Source of the DNA: Ctena decussata
Taxonomy: Eukaryota; Mollusca; Bivalvia; Lucinida; Lucinidae
DNA: 64,000 nt
Direction: 5' to 3'
Assembly (NCBI GenBank): GCA_963989385.1
Contig: OZ022506.1
Coordinates: 5,063,415 to 5,127,414 of the forward strand
Position numbers and translations under genes: made by a program. The number at the start of each line of letters is the position of its first letter. Position 1 is the stretch's first letter. Below, piece by piece: positions 1 through 11,903 of the stretch. A model generated the notes under the pieces. That model searched no databases and was not told the origin of the DNA. It saw only the letters and a list, made by a program, of their open reading frames with translations.

Positions 1-400
1 AACGCTTTTGAGGACACAGTTTTGTTCTAATCTTCATGAGACTTTGTCAGAATGTTTGTCTCCAATGAATCGGGACCAAGGGTGCAACTTGGTCATGTTG
101 GGTCAAAAAGTAGGTCACTAGGTTAAACCTTAGAAAAACATTGTGTACACTCTAGAGGGCACAGTTTTGATAACTTTGTCAGAATGTTCATATCCAAGAA
201 ATCTAGACTAGGTTTGGAACTGGGTCATGTAGGGTCAAAATCTAGGTCATTAGGTTAAATCTTATAAAAACCTTAGGTACACAATAAAGGGTTCATTTTC
301 CATTTAATCTTTGTGAAACTCTGTCAGTCATATGGATGTCTCTGAGGTTAATTTCATAGGATACTCAGGTGAGCGATCCAGGGCCATCATGGCCCTCTTG
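1..400. repeat. Minisatellite, period ~134 bp (GGTCATGT..GGTCAAA family)
   Basis: Three degenerate units recognisable by ACTTTGTCAGAATGTT-like blocks near 43, 173 and 308, and by GGTCATGT(T/A)GGGTCAAAA. It closes with CGATCCAGGGCCATCATGGC, an end I know from this abundant bivalve repeat. It runs off the left edge. Confidence 0.75.
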
Positions 401-590
401 TTTTTATAAAAAAATGGTGGAAAAAATAGAGGTGTATCCATACACGTTTTACTTTGAATAAAGCAACTCAATTTACATGGAGTCAACGCATAAATGTTTT
501 CAAGACTTTGTGAGCTGAAGTTTTAAAACGTGAACCTATTTAGAAATAACTGTTTACTGTTAATTAATGTTCTTTTCTCAACTATTTCAG

Positions 591-710
591 AAGGGCATTG
601 ACATATGGCCAGGACAGAGGAATGATTGGCACCGTATGCTGACTGTCATCACAAAGGGTTTCATGTTAGGGTTTCATGTCCGATGCAGTAATAATCAAAA
701 TGTGGCTTAG
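591..710 (+). CDS. Possible terminal exon of an unidentified upstream gene
   Basis: After a good acceptor (AACTATTTCAG) a frame of 39 codons runs to TAG at 708-710. AATAAA follows at 714-719. The short peptide begins KGIDIWPGQRNDWHRMLTVI; I do not recognise it. A neighbouring gene entering from the left would explain it, but chance is not excluded. Confidence 0.25.
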   Translation, partial: KGIDIWPGQRNDWHRMLTVITKGFMLGFHVRCSNNQNVA

Positions 711-869
711 TAGAATAAACAATATTTACAAGTTTGAAAAGCTGTGATTTCAGATATAATAGTTTGGAAACTACGGGTACTTTGTGTTTAGATAGCAATG
801 CGAGAGAGAAAAACCTTTGCAGATTTTAGCTGAATTTGATCACAAGTTGATAAGATAGCCCTTTTTTTT

Positions 870-1880
870 GTCGCAGCTGCTTTAGCAAGCTGCGATATAG
901 GAGTTCACTTTTCCGTCCGTCCGCCAGTACGTCCGTCCATCCACAATTTCCTCAACCCTAGTGTTTGAGTCATTTCTCACAAACTATGATACCTATCATC
1001 ATCAAACATGGTATAAAGTTTCTTCTTAGAAAGTTCTCGAGGCATGTTGCACATTTTTCTACCCTAGACCTATATTTCATGCTCTGCCAACTTTGTAAAA
1101 TTCACTACCAAAATTACCTCGACCTTGCGTTTAGGTTCATATCTCTCAAACTATGATACCTACAATCATCTAACTTGGTAAAAGTTTCTTCTTAAAATGT
1201 TCTTGAGGCATGTTGCACATTTTGCTACCCTTGACCTATATTTCACACTCTGCTGACTTCTTAAAGTTTCATATCCAAAATTACCTCGACCCTTGTGTTT
1301 TAGTCTATTTCTCACAAACTATGATACCTACAATCATCAAACTTGGTACAAAGTTCCTTCTCAGAATGTTCTTGAGGCATGGTGCACATTTTTTTACCCA
1401 TGATCTTTATTTGACGCTCTGCTGAATTGGTAAAATTTTGCATCCAAAATTACATTGACCCTAACGTTTAAGTCCATTTCTCTCAAACTATGATACCATT
1501 TCTCTTCGAACACAATGGGTATACTAAAAAACCTGGGATAAACCTTCTACTTACAATGGCCTTTTTATATGTGGCTATTATTTGTATGCTTGAACTATAT
1601 CTCATGCTCTGTTTGCATTGGAAATTTTTACCTAAATTTGGCATCCACATTTGCACTTACTCTAATTTTTAAGTACATTTCTCTAAGTAACCCACTTACA
1701 ATCATCAGACATGGCATAAAATGTTTTCTTAAGCAGGCCTAATGGATTATTAAACTGCTTTATACTTTTAACCATTATTTCATATTCTGATGACTGTTTA
1801 ATTTTATGTCCAAAATCAAACCCTTCTTTGCTTGTAAGTCAAATTCGCTCAAATAATTTTACATAAATTCATCAAACCTA
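870..1880. repeat. Minisatellite, period ~168 bp (AAACTATGATACC family)
   Basis: AAACTATGATACC recurs near 981, 1149, 1316 and 1486. Each is followed by ATCATC, a TTCTTCTTA block and CTTGAGGCATGTTGCACATT. Left end: GCAAGCTGCGATATAGGAGT and CGTCCGTCC. Later units are more decayed. Short open frames here follow the repeat period and are not genes. Confidence 0.85.
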
Positions 1881-3164
1881 ATCTAAGCATGATCTCTTTC
1901 TGCTGTGGAAGAACAAGGCAGGTGCGACATAGCATTCTGCAGAATTCTTGTTTGTCTGATCAGATTCAGGCGTTTCAATATAGTGCCCATCAACCTAGGA
2001 GATATTGTAATAGGGTTAGTTGGCTGCAGTTGTGCGTTGTGAAGGTAAGACGTGGCGGTTACCTAATTTTTATGCAGATTTGTCTTAACATTTAACTTGT
2101 AAATTTAGGTGCTTGAAATGATATCCTTGAGTCAGATCTTAATGTAAGAAACTCAAGGTGTTAAAAACAATATTATGCTACTTCTGAATATCACAGTTTT
2201 GACATTTGAAGTTTATTTGATAAATTTTAAGTCTGAAGGTTGTGACAAAAGGGAAACGCGATAGGGGAAAAAGTTTGGATTAAAGCTAGTCGAGGTTGCA
2301 GTGAAGGCGAAAGCCATTAACAGTAGAATGGCAAATCAGTTTGAATGAAAAGAGAAAGGAAACGAACTTCACATCACCAGTGGAATTTTGTCACAGGCGG
2401 AAGTCTTCGTTGGTTGAGGAAAGGAAGCCAGTCGTCTTTCAGATATGGTTTTCTTGCCATGTTTTAGTCACGAAAGATTAATGGATTTATTCGTCATTAC
2501 AGAATCAGGTTGTAAGAATACAATATGTAATGATATATAATGTTGCTCAAATGGTAACGGTCAACTTGGCACATAAAGAACTTGGCGTCCAAGTCACCTC
2601 TGCCTTTGATCAAGTCAGTGCGATATACTTTGTATGATAGTATGTAATTATATTTTGCATTAAAATGAAAACACTGTGATGTTAAAATTTTACTTTAAGT
2701 TTAGTTTGTTTATCAGATTTTATTTTGTTTATATATTGTACTCTGATACATATGATATTGATATTCTCATACATTGATATTCTCACACAATGAATGAAAT
2801 GTTCAAGATTATTGAATAAGTCAGCTTCAGGTTGTTTGTTTTATTTCATATGACCGCCTGCATTAGTTATGCAGTTATGTCATTCAGGTAACAAAAATGT
2901 AGTGCTTTTTAAGAAGCATGGATGTACAGTATGCCCGCTAAAATATGATAAGCAGAATTTAGAAATGTAAATATGGCCATTCAGTTAGAAGTGAATTTAT
3001 GCCCTTTTAGTTACATGCCATAAGAAATTTGAAATATTCTTTAGGTTCTTTATTCAAATCTGCTGCATGCTATGGTTTTGGCAAATGTATCTTGGGGATA
3101 AATACCTGGAAATAAATTTGTTTATTAATACCACCGTGCCATTATCATTTACATTATCATTGTT

Positions 3165-3436
3165 GCGGGGCCGCGTAGCGCAACCGGTAGGGCACCTGAC
3201 TCATAAGTCAGAGGTCCTGGGTTCGAAACCCGGTCTGGCCACATACTTTCGTTTCTCCTTCCGCTGATTCAAGAAGTGCAGTTGTCAGTTACTGGCGAAA
3301 GTATGTGCACTAAGTACTGGTTAACCGCTTAGGAGGTCTAAGCCTGCCCAGGAATAGTGTGGTTAGGGTAACTGACCGTCCCGACATGACCATAGTTGTT
3401 TACCGTGGACGTTAAGCATCAAATCAATCAATCAAT
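3165..3436 (+). mobile_element. Full-length tRNA-derived SINE with target site duplication
   Basis: The tRNA-like head (3169-3241) has an A box TAGCGCAACCGGTAGGG and a perfect B box GGTTCGAAACC, which would drive RNA polymerase III. A body of ~190 bp follows, with a TCAA-repeat tail. A 13-bp target site duplication CATTATCATTGTT flanks it exactly (3152-3164 and 3437-3449). Similar to molluscan V-type SINEs; the family name is not certain. Confidence 0.88.
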
Positions 3437-3449
3437 CATTATCATTGTT

Positions 3450-4775
3450 TAATAATTTTGTACTCAACTTTATTATATATAAATAGTTATAGATACACCT
3501 GCTAGTCGAGATATAGTTGTGCTTGCTTAACTTAAACTGCCAAAGAATTGTGTTTAGTAGCTGAGTTACTTAATCTGGTACTTAACTAAATAAACATGGT
3601 TTGTATTCTTCGAATATTTTCCAATGTTAGTATGACTGTATATTCAGTTTGTATATTCAGTTTGTGTACTTGTCTCATTTAGCCTTTAAAGTTCCTGTCT
3701 TCCAGTGCTGCAATAGAATATTGTCAGTAATTATTTGTTGAAAGTGACATCAATATGTAAACTGTGTGATTATGTAAAAAGCAGATGAACTTGTTGTTTA
3801 AAACACAGTCAAGGGTCAAAAGTATTTCCTCAAAATATTTTCCCATAGACTTTAGTGCATTTACATGTTTACAAGAAAATTCATTTTTGCAGCAGCCTTT
3901 GGCCAATCATAAAATTATAACTAAGGTAGAAAGTTATATGAACAGTGCAATAAACGTTATTAACATTAACAAAACTAAATTCTAACACCTCAGTGTAAAG
4001 AAACAGCTTGTCAAACTTTGCTTAAATTTTGAAATTACCAAGTTGGCATTGACGTTAATGGCGATGTTGCGAAAAATTGGATCAAAAACTCAAACAATCA
4101 AGAAAAAGTCATGCTGTTTGAGAATAGGCTAACTGACATAAAAACAAATATATTGCACAGTTTATTTGTTCAGCTGTCTACCAGTATCAAAATTATTGTA
4201 ATCCATTGAACAGAAGTGCCAAAATATAATTTCCAATAAGCAGGAAAATACACTGAAATCTATGGAAAAATTAATTTTGTAGAATTACTTTTGGTCCTTG
4301 ACTGTATCTACACCTTCAGCTTGCTCAATTTACATCCCGGCAGACAGCGTTTTCCTTTTTTTCAAAGAAAGAAGGGCTTATCATTTGAACCAAATTGTCC
4401 CGCTATACCGAATTGTCCCGCTTAGAATGTAGTGTCGTGCATAATAAAAAAAAAAGTGTAACACAATTGTCATCTGATCATTAATGTTTTAGGGCTCTTA
4501 AGGTTGAGCGCATTTCATGTATTATTTTATCATTTTAAATGTGATATTACAATATTGTCAGTTCATGAACACATCACATATTCTATTTTTATTATATACT
4601 TACGGTGTGGTGTCCTATATTTTTTCTCTTTTAAATTTAGTATGAAGTGCAGTCTGTCATTTTCACTAATTGCATTGATGCTGTATAGTTTTTGGCCCAC
4701 AACAGAGAAACAATATTTACAGAGCATGTTGTGAGATACAAAATTTGATGGATTTTCATATCATATGTGTGTGTC

Positions 4776-4811
<36 letters not shown>

Positions 4812-6344
4812 TTTCAACATTTTTTCCTGTATGAATATCAAACTATGTCTGTATTTGTCTCTCTTCCAGCATCTATTTATTTTTTAATGAAACAATATAA
4901 AGTTATTTCAGACATTTAATATGCAGTTTGATTAGTTTGAATTCCATGACATATTCAATATGTTGTCATCACTAATAATTTTTATTAAATGATAATTTTT
5001 TATTAAATGATAAAAAAAAGCCTGAATTTCCTTGCCGGAGTTCGTATGGGAAAAAGATTAAGGTATGCAAAGTGTCATGAAAATTTATTCAGTAGTAATG
5101 AAATTAAATCATTTTTTTGCCCTCCAGTTTTTCGCAAACGACCTATATGTCGGTCCTATTATTATAAAGGATAGGTATATGCGATCTTATGAATTTATTT
5201 ATTACCCCAAGGATGTAATCAGTATTCTGTTTTACAATGGTCAGCGTTTCGTACATCAAAACATAGCTTGTGTATGGTTGTGAAAGAGGGTAAGATAGCA
5301 CCAGAATATAAATAAATAATAAAAAGAAAAAAGAAAAAAAAAAGAAAGCAATAAAAGTATAATTTGTACATAAAGGAGTGAAAATGGAAAACAAGAGAGA
5401 AAAGGGACCATATTTTGACGAGACGAATATGCCTTTGATTTCAAAATGATAGTAATTATATTTGGTTCAGGCTTTAAAGAATATACCAAATTAAGCATCT
5501 TATAGTTCTTTTCATACAGATTTTGTAGTATTCATACTATGATTTTGCAAAAAGGAACGTTGTAAATCATCTTTTATTTGACATTTTATTGATGCTTCAA
5601 GTTCAGATTGATTCGTCTATGTAGCATAAAATTCTGATATTTGATTGTATATGCAAACCTCATCTTGAAGTTTTTGTGGTGAAGTAAGTGAAATCTTTTT
5701 AAAATGCTATATTGGCTAAAAACGTTGTGTTTGCCCCAAATAAAACTTGAAGAAGAGACGCTGGAACTGTCGCTTTTTATAATCTTTAGATCAGTTGATA
5801 CAGAATTCGGTATAATAGTGTTCAGCCTCTCAAGGCTTACTAACTGATCTTTTCATTACACAGGGTGAATTACTGGAAGTGTGGTCTGATTTTTTTATGT
5901 TTAAGATGTTGCTGGTTAGATATGAAAGTAAAAAGTATGCAAAGACCAGGAACTGAAACAATCAAAATCCAAATCCAGCCCTCAAACCATAGTTGGAAAC
6001 AACTAAGATTACAAATAATCAAGATACAGAGAACATATGGCCAACCGAGTGAGCAGCTTGTTCCCAAAAGGTGGCCACTCAGCAACCCAAACCGAACCAA
6101 AAATAATAAGAACATACATAAGGTAAAACATCACAGAAACTCTGACACCAAAAACAGGCAACAGAGAACCACAACAGAACTGCCGCCTTTGAACGGTCAG
6201 TAATGAATTACTGGGGGGCTTAAATCGATTTTACAGGCCCAACCTCACCCTCAGTTTCTGAAGTGGTACAAAACATATAGTTGGTTGTTCGGTTCGCATT
6301 ATAACCCTCTAACTGAATCTGTTCACGCCAAATTATGATACCTA
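3450..6344. other. No gene seen
   Basis: AT-rich sequence with stops in all frames, the GT microsatellite and an A-rich patch (5311-5346). The longest frame (5865-6203, plus) ends in a repeat block (GAACCACAACAGAACTGCCG) that recurs at 41527 in a degenerate form, so it is repeat, not gene. Confidence 0.6.
4769..4806. repeat. (GT)n microsatellite
   Basis: Alternating GT with one TCTT interruption near the start; the clean run covers about 4778-4806. Confidence 0.9.
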
Positions 6345-7190
6345 CGAGGGTTGATCCAGAAGTAATGTTACTGCAGCTATAAAATCGTGTAGACGTATAA
6401 GAAAGCAATAAAATGTCATATCCAAATACTTTAATCTATCTAGAGTCTTAAAATTTCATAAAATTTTAGTGAACGTTTATCGAGATATTCTGAAGGCATG
6501 TTAATGACACCACCACACAACAGTAACCTTGACATTCTAGAGGAAGTTTCGATATTGTGTCATGTCTGAAGTGGCGTATTCTTTGTTCCAGCTCAGCACT
6601 TATGTCTGTTCGTCCATGTCTATCTCATATTTAAATGGTATTTGAACGGCTCTGCAGCTTATGTTTAAGTCTTTACACAATGTTCGAATTGCTGAACATC
6701 GCTCTTTATTTATGGGGTATCAAACAAGAGTGACGTTATTGTCTGACTGTGAACATACAGGTCTTCCTGTTTTCAGAGGAAACTTTAGCGACTCAGCTGC
6801 ATCACTGCAGTGCCGATTCCACTTGAAGACAAGCCTAATGTTATATCACCATATGTCTAATTAACAAACACTAGCGTCTCTAATTGTGATGTTCCTAATT
6901 TGTGACAAAACCGTATCAGTATGCACTGACGCGTTTGCCAGAAATCAACATGTTTTTCAGTGGCAGTAACAAGCATTAGCACAAACTGCAATGACATAAT
7001 CAAAGTTTCAACAGTGGGCGGCAAAACTGTATTTCGTCATTGTATTGAATTTTCATCTGAATTCGTGCGTTAGTTTGATTTAATTTGTGATTGCCGTTGA
7101 AAATCATTATCATGTAATTAGCGTAGTATAAGTACTACCATGAATAAGCTTGCGATGGACACAGTGACATTATTTTTGGGTCAACCCTTG
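6345..7190. mobile_element. Non-autonomous mariner/Tc1-like element
   Basis: Terminal inverted repeats CGAGGGTTGATCCAGAAGTA and, inverted at the right end, CAAGGGTTGACCCAAAAATA, then ATGTYACTG. The element is flanked by TA on each side. No transposase frame survives. Confidence 0.75.
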
Positions 7191-7954
7191 TACATAGTGT
7201 GGTAAAATGAAAGATGTGAATAGAATTGTGTCCCTGAGCACTGAATAGCTTTGTGGATGTTCTACTGGAGTATATCTGACTGTTATAGCCTGCTGCGTCC
7301 TCCGTAAAATAAGTTTCTCATAGAGGAACACTATCTTATTATTGTGAGTCTAGACCCTCATAAATGCAATATGAAATTGTTCCACAATGTGTTTTATGAG
7401 TTTTTTTATACAGTTTGAATATACAAATTAATAAACTTGCTTTTTATTATACTGCCCAGACAAATTCAAACAAAATAATTTTCATTATAAAATACTCGTG
7501 GTCAAGAAATAATGCGTGCTGACCATAGAAGTGTTCAGTCTTTGGTCAAATATCATCTTCATGCCTCTCTCAAGAGTTTTAAATGTCCAAAACGGTACTC
7601 TTCGGAGATCTTGTAAAGACGGTAAATGGGTTATATGCGGCGAAATAAAAGAAGGGCAAGGTAAAATCTCACAGGTATCTGAATAAATTGTTCCACTTGT
7701 CAGCATAAAGTGATTGATTAGGGTAATTATGAGGGAATATTTCATTTTTATTTGTAAAAAATATCAAGGCTTAACATCACCATCCAAAAAGGTCCACATT
7801 TTTGTAGCAGCAACCTGTATATTAAATGAAAATGTGGCCAGATAATGAAGAATTAGATGTAGGTAATTAAATTGCTTAATAAGTCCAACAGAAACATCAA
7901 GCTTTCAAAAAGATAGGGTATCATAATGTAAACAGTAACTTAGCCGAAACTGAA

Positions 7955-8250
7955 ATATAAAGAGGATCTTACATGAGTGCGAGGCTATGCCGAGGATCTT
8001 ATCGGTTTTCCCCAACGAGTTTAATGAATTTAATAATACAGAATGCAAGATTCTGTTTATCATATTAGACTAAAATTGCATTTAATCAGTAGCAAACTTT
8101 GCACTAAAACGTCACGATTTTGCCATTAGAAAAGGCGACGTTTTTATGGACGTCAACGCATAACGTTACGACGTAATTTGCAGACTTAATCCGTTTTTTA
8201 ATGCATGACTTTATTAACTCTCGGATGCGACGTCATATGATAAAAAGCTT
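7955..8250. repeat. Dispersed repeat shared with 22579-22930
   Basis: Shared blocks include GCCGAGGATCTTATCGGTTT, CCCCAACGAGTTTAAT, AAAACGTCACGATT and GGACGTCAACGCATAACGTT, ending GATGCGACGTCATATGATAA. Order and spacing are conserved. Class unknown. Confidence 0.8.
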
Positions 8251-8692
8251 AAAATATTCACTGCTATAATATGGATACTTTCCAAAGGCAAGTATGATAA
8301 GACATCTTAGCAAATACCTTCGGATATCTATCTGTCTTTTATGACGACTTGGTCACATCTGACCACTATATAGTTGTTAGAATTTAGCATGAAACAGTAT
8401 GCTAACACAGTGCGCCAATAGAAGCAATGGAAAGTTTCCTTGTTTCATTCTGCAGCAATTGTCTGTTTCGGAGCGCCTGAGTCTTATTTCTGACGTCACT
8501 GGCAGTTACTGACATATTTTGTGACGTTTTGAGACTTAACACTGTGTAACGTCTCTTCTTTTTCAAAAATCGTCATAAAAACGTACATTTGTCTTATACA
8601 GTAAAAATATTGCTGGAGCATCAGGAGGTTTGGGAGAATTTGAATGAAAAGACATTTTTTAGATAGCATTTTTGAGTGTTAGAATCGAAATA

Positions 8693-10044
8693 CGAGGGAT
8701 GATCAAAAAGTTCCCGGAAAAGTTCTGTATTCTCTTTACCGTTTTACTTTCTTCAATGAAATTTCACACTATCCGACTTCAATGTATTTGTGATTCATAT
8801 CATACAAAACAATTGACTTATGTCTAATCAGTTTCATGCACGCGCCACCAACGTAACGACCGGTAACGTGACCCGGCCCAGCTAACGTTGCGTTGCATTT
8901 TTATCGTTTCTAATAACATTTTCTGAACGTTGTTTATCTATGAAATGTAGGTAGTAACGTTAATTCATTCACCTTAACTTAGAAATATAAATCTTATCTT
9001 TATTTTCATAACAATTTTTGTAACTTCTTTTGATCTTTTTAACGAAAGGATGTCTAATTCCAACGTGCCCTTTAAAAATCAAATGTGTGGGGGTGGGGTA
9101 ATTCAAGGGCAGATAATTTGCATTACGTTATAATATGGCATTGTTATGGTCAAGTTTCATGAACCTTAGATAATGGCAATTCGTTAAGATATGTGATGTA
9201 CCCTTTCAGTCGAACTATTCCAGAAATGTGACAAGGCAATCTGATGTCGTCAGCAGCATAAGCTGTCTATCAAAAGTCTTAAATCAAGCAGCAGCAAGGC
9301 CACATCAGTAATCAAAATTCAGCCATAGTCTTAAGATAAGTCCTTTTGTATAAGTAGCTTCATGTACCACACTCTTCTAAATGATACACATAGTAATAAA
9401 TTAATATGACCTTAGTTGTGACAAAGATGGCCGATACATCGTTGCTGCTGGGTGAGATGGGCAATTGCTGGGAGTTTATTATGCTGTCGATTGCAGGTTG
9501 TGTTGTCGTATTGCTGGAATGGTTCAACTGAAAGGCATAAATCATATATCTAACGAATTGCCATTATCTCTAGTTCATGAAACTTTATCATAACACTTCC
9601 GTATTATAGGGTAAAGTAGGTTATCTTCCCTTGCAATTACCCACCCACACATATTTACTGATTAAAGGTCACGTTGGACTTAGCAATCATTTCGTAGAAA
9701 AAATCAAAACAACTTACAAAATTTGTAAGGAATATCAAGATAATATATATATTTTTAAGTTTATGTAAAGTAATTCATGTATCCATTAATAATTTGTGAG
9801 TAAGCAACGTTCGAATTTAGCTACTAGAAACGATAAAAATTTAACGTAACGTTAGCTGGGCCGGGTCGCGTTACCAGTCGTTACGTTGGTGGCGCGTGCA
9901 ATGAACTGGTTAGACATAGGTCAATTGTTTTGTCTCATATGAATCACAATTACATTAAGGTTGCCTGGGATAAAATTTTATTGAAGAAAGTAAAATAATA
10001 AAGGGCGTACAGCACTTTTCCGGGAACTTTTTGATCATTCCTCG
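8693..10044. mobile_element. Foldback/mariner-like element with ~500-bp inverted arms
   Basis: Ends CGAGGGATGATCAAAAAGTT and inverted CGAGGAATGATCAAAAAGTT, flanked by TA. The arms pair from 8693 to about 9200 with 9545 to 10044. Markers are CGCGCCACCAACGTAACGAC against TCGTTACGTTGGTGGCGCG, and ACGAATTGCCATTATC against GATAATGGCAATTCGT. The ~345-bp centre shows no transposase. Confidence 0.85.
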
Positions 10045-11014
10045 TACATGTAGTTCAACTCTAGCTTTGGATTGTTGAGCAATACTTCCGCTGTTAGTCG
10101 CTCAGGTTTTGGTAGATATATCACTCGCGCTCCGCGCTTGTGATATCATCTACTGTACAACTGACCTCTAAACAGTGAATTATAATCAACAGTTCATTGC
10201 TAGAGCTGAACTATTTCTTAAATAATATAAAAGAGGTGGTCATTAATACTATTCAAGAGAAGTAACTCAGAAACATTTTAAAACACATACCTTTAATACG
10301 AAGTTTAAATAACCTCTTTAAAACTGTCATGTGGTCTATGCGGAGGTCACAGAAGCGGGAAGACCATTTCACAGAGAAATGTTTTGCAGAAAGTATGAAT
10401 GCTAGAAGGTGTTAGAATATGTCCTTGTGTATTGCGAGTTATGTGATGCCATTGTTTGTCTCAAACGTGATACCAAAATGCAACTAAGAATAAGAAAAGA
10501 ACTGGATTACTCCTCATTTGTTTTGTCTTTGTGTGATCACTGTGTTCAGAGTGAACAACCTTGCCAAATCATTGTGTCGTTGAAGACATATACAGAAGGT
10601 GGACCCGACTTGAAATGGGACTGTATAGTGACAAGTCGTGTCATAATGTACATGTATATGTGAATCTTGTGAACAGTCAAGTAGCCATGTATTGAAACGT
10701 TGGATATTTGCTAGACCTTGTAAATTTGAAAGCTTTAGGTGCATGGGTTTACGTCCACCTCTTTTACGCCAGTTTTGCAAAGGAGAACAAATTCCTGACG
10801 TCTTGTCGTTTCCGTGAACAAAGAATTCCTTCCAATAGTGGATTTTCTGTTACAGAAAATAATTTGCTCCTAGAGGGGCAAATTCTTTCCGTAAACAGTT
10901 AACCCTCATTGAGAAGGTACGCAAAATTGAAAACAAGAGTTGTCTGTCACGAAAGTGGATCCATGCATCTAAAGCAAACACATAATGTCAAGGCCATACT
11001 ACAAAATATTTTTT
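10045..11014. other. No gene seen
   Basis: The only frames of note (10409-10663 plus, 10514-10780 minus, 10708-10902 plus) overlap one another on both strands. They show no recognisable domain or splice context. Confidence 0.55.
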
Positions 11015-11231
11015 CAGTCAACACTCGATATCTCGACCACTGATAACTCAAAGTAACCTCTATATCAGAGAATATTCGGTAGACACATTTCCTATTTTTC
11101 TTTATATTTCAATTTTTAATATCTCAAACTACTGGTATTTCAAAGTAAATTTTCTGGAACTAGAAAATTTACTTAGAGATATCAGTATTTTGAGATGAAC
11201 TTCGACCGTGAGTTATTGGGAGTTGAGAGTA
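11015..11231. mobile_element. MITE, pogo-like ends (CAGTCAACACTCGATATCTCG)
   Basis: Inverted ends CAGTCAACACTCGATATCTC and GAGTTATTGGGAGTTGAG (approximate). The centre AATTTTCTGGAACTAGAAAATT is palindromic. Same family as 16430-16621. Confidence 0.75.
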
Positions 11232-11459
11232 CGTGATTTTTTCGAGCTGAGTTACTATGTGCAGATAAATTTGGATGATTCAGTACTTCACTTTCCCCAG
11301 CAAACAGCTGTTAAAATCTGATAAGCACACATATCAAATACACACAATTACCTCCACGATTTGGAAGTAAATAAAGGGGAGAGAGATAGACTGGATAGGT
11401 TGAAGATAATGTTATAAAGACACATTTCGCCTGAATGAAGTTCAGGAAGAGCTATTGTA

Positions 11460-11901
11460 CTACCCCCGGCGTTGGTGTTAGCGTTAGCGGCGGCGGCGTC
11501 GGCGTTAGCAAAATGTTAAAGTTTTACGTTTAAGTTTTTAAGACCTCAAAGTATTAAAACCCTTTGATTTGAATTATTTATAGTCTGATGATAGATATTG
11601 GTCCAAAATTTTATTCTCCACCCCTGGTCATGACCTATAGGTCAAGGACACGGACTTAGAAATTTTATGTTAAAGTTTTACGTTAAAGTTTTAAGATATC
11701 ATAGTTCCTAAAGCCTTTGATTGTTTTGAATTATAATTGGTATGATGATAGATATTTGTTCAAACTTTTATTCAGCACCATCCCCATCCCTGGTCATGAC
11801 CCTTAAGTCAAGGTCACGGACTTGGAAATTTTATGTTAAAGTTTTACTATAAGTTTTCATAAGAACTCATAGTTTCTAAACTCGTTGATCGATTATAATA
11901 A
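11460..11901. repeat. Minisatellite, left part (GGTCAAGGTCACGGACTT family)
   Basis: A GCGTTAGCGGCGGCGGCGTC start is followed by units of ~175-180 bp with TATGATGATAGATA, CAGCACCATCCCCATCCC, GGTCATGACC and GTCAAGGTCACGGACTTGGA. It continues at 13345 beyond an inserted element. Confidence 0.85.
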
Positions 11902-11903
11902 TA

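Noticed and set aside
3169..3241. Functional tRNA gene
   Set aside because: A and B boxes and a CAT anticodon are present, but the anticodon loop has only six bases. The sequence continues into a SINE body with tail and target duplication.
5865..6203. 112-aa plus-strand protein
   Set aside because: Its second half is a dispersed repeat also present near 41527. No splice context and no domain.
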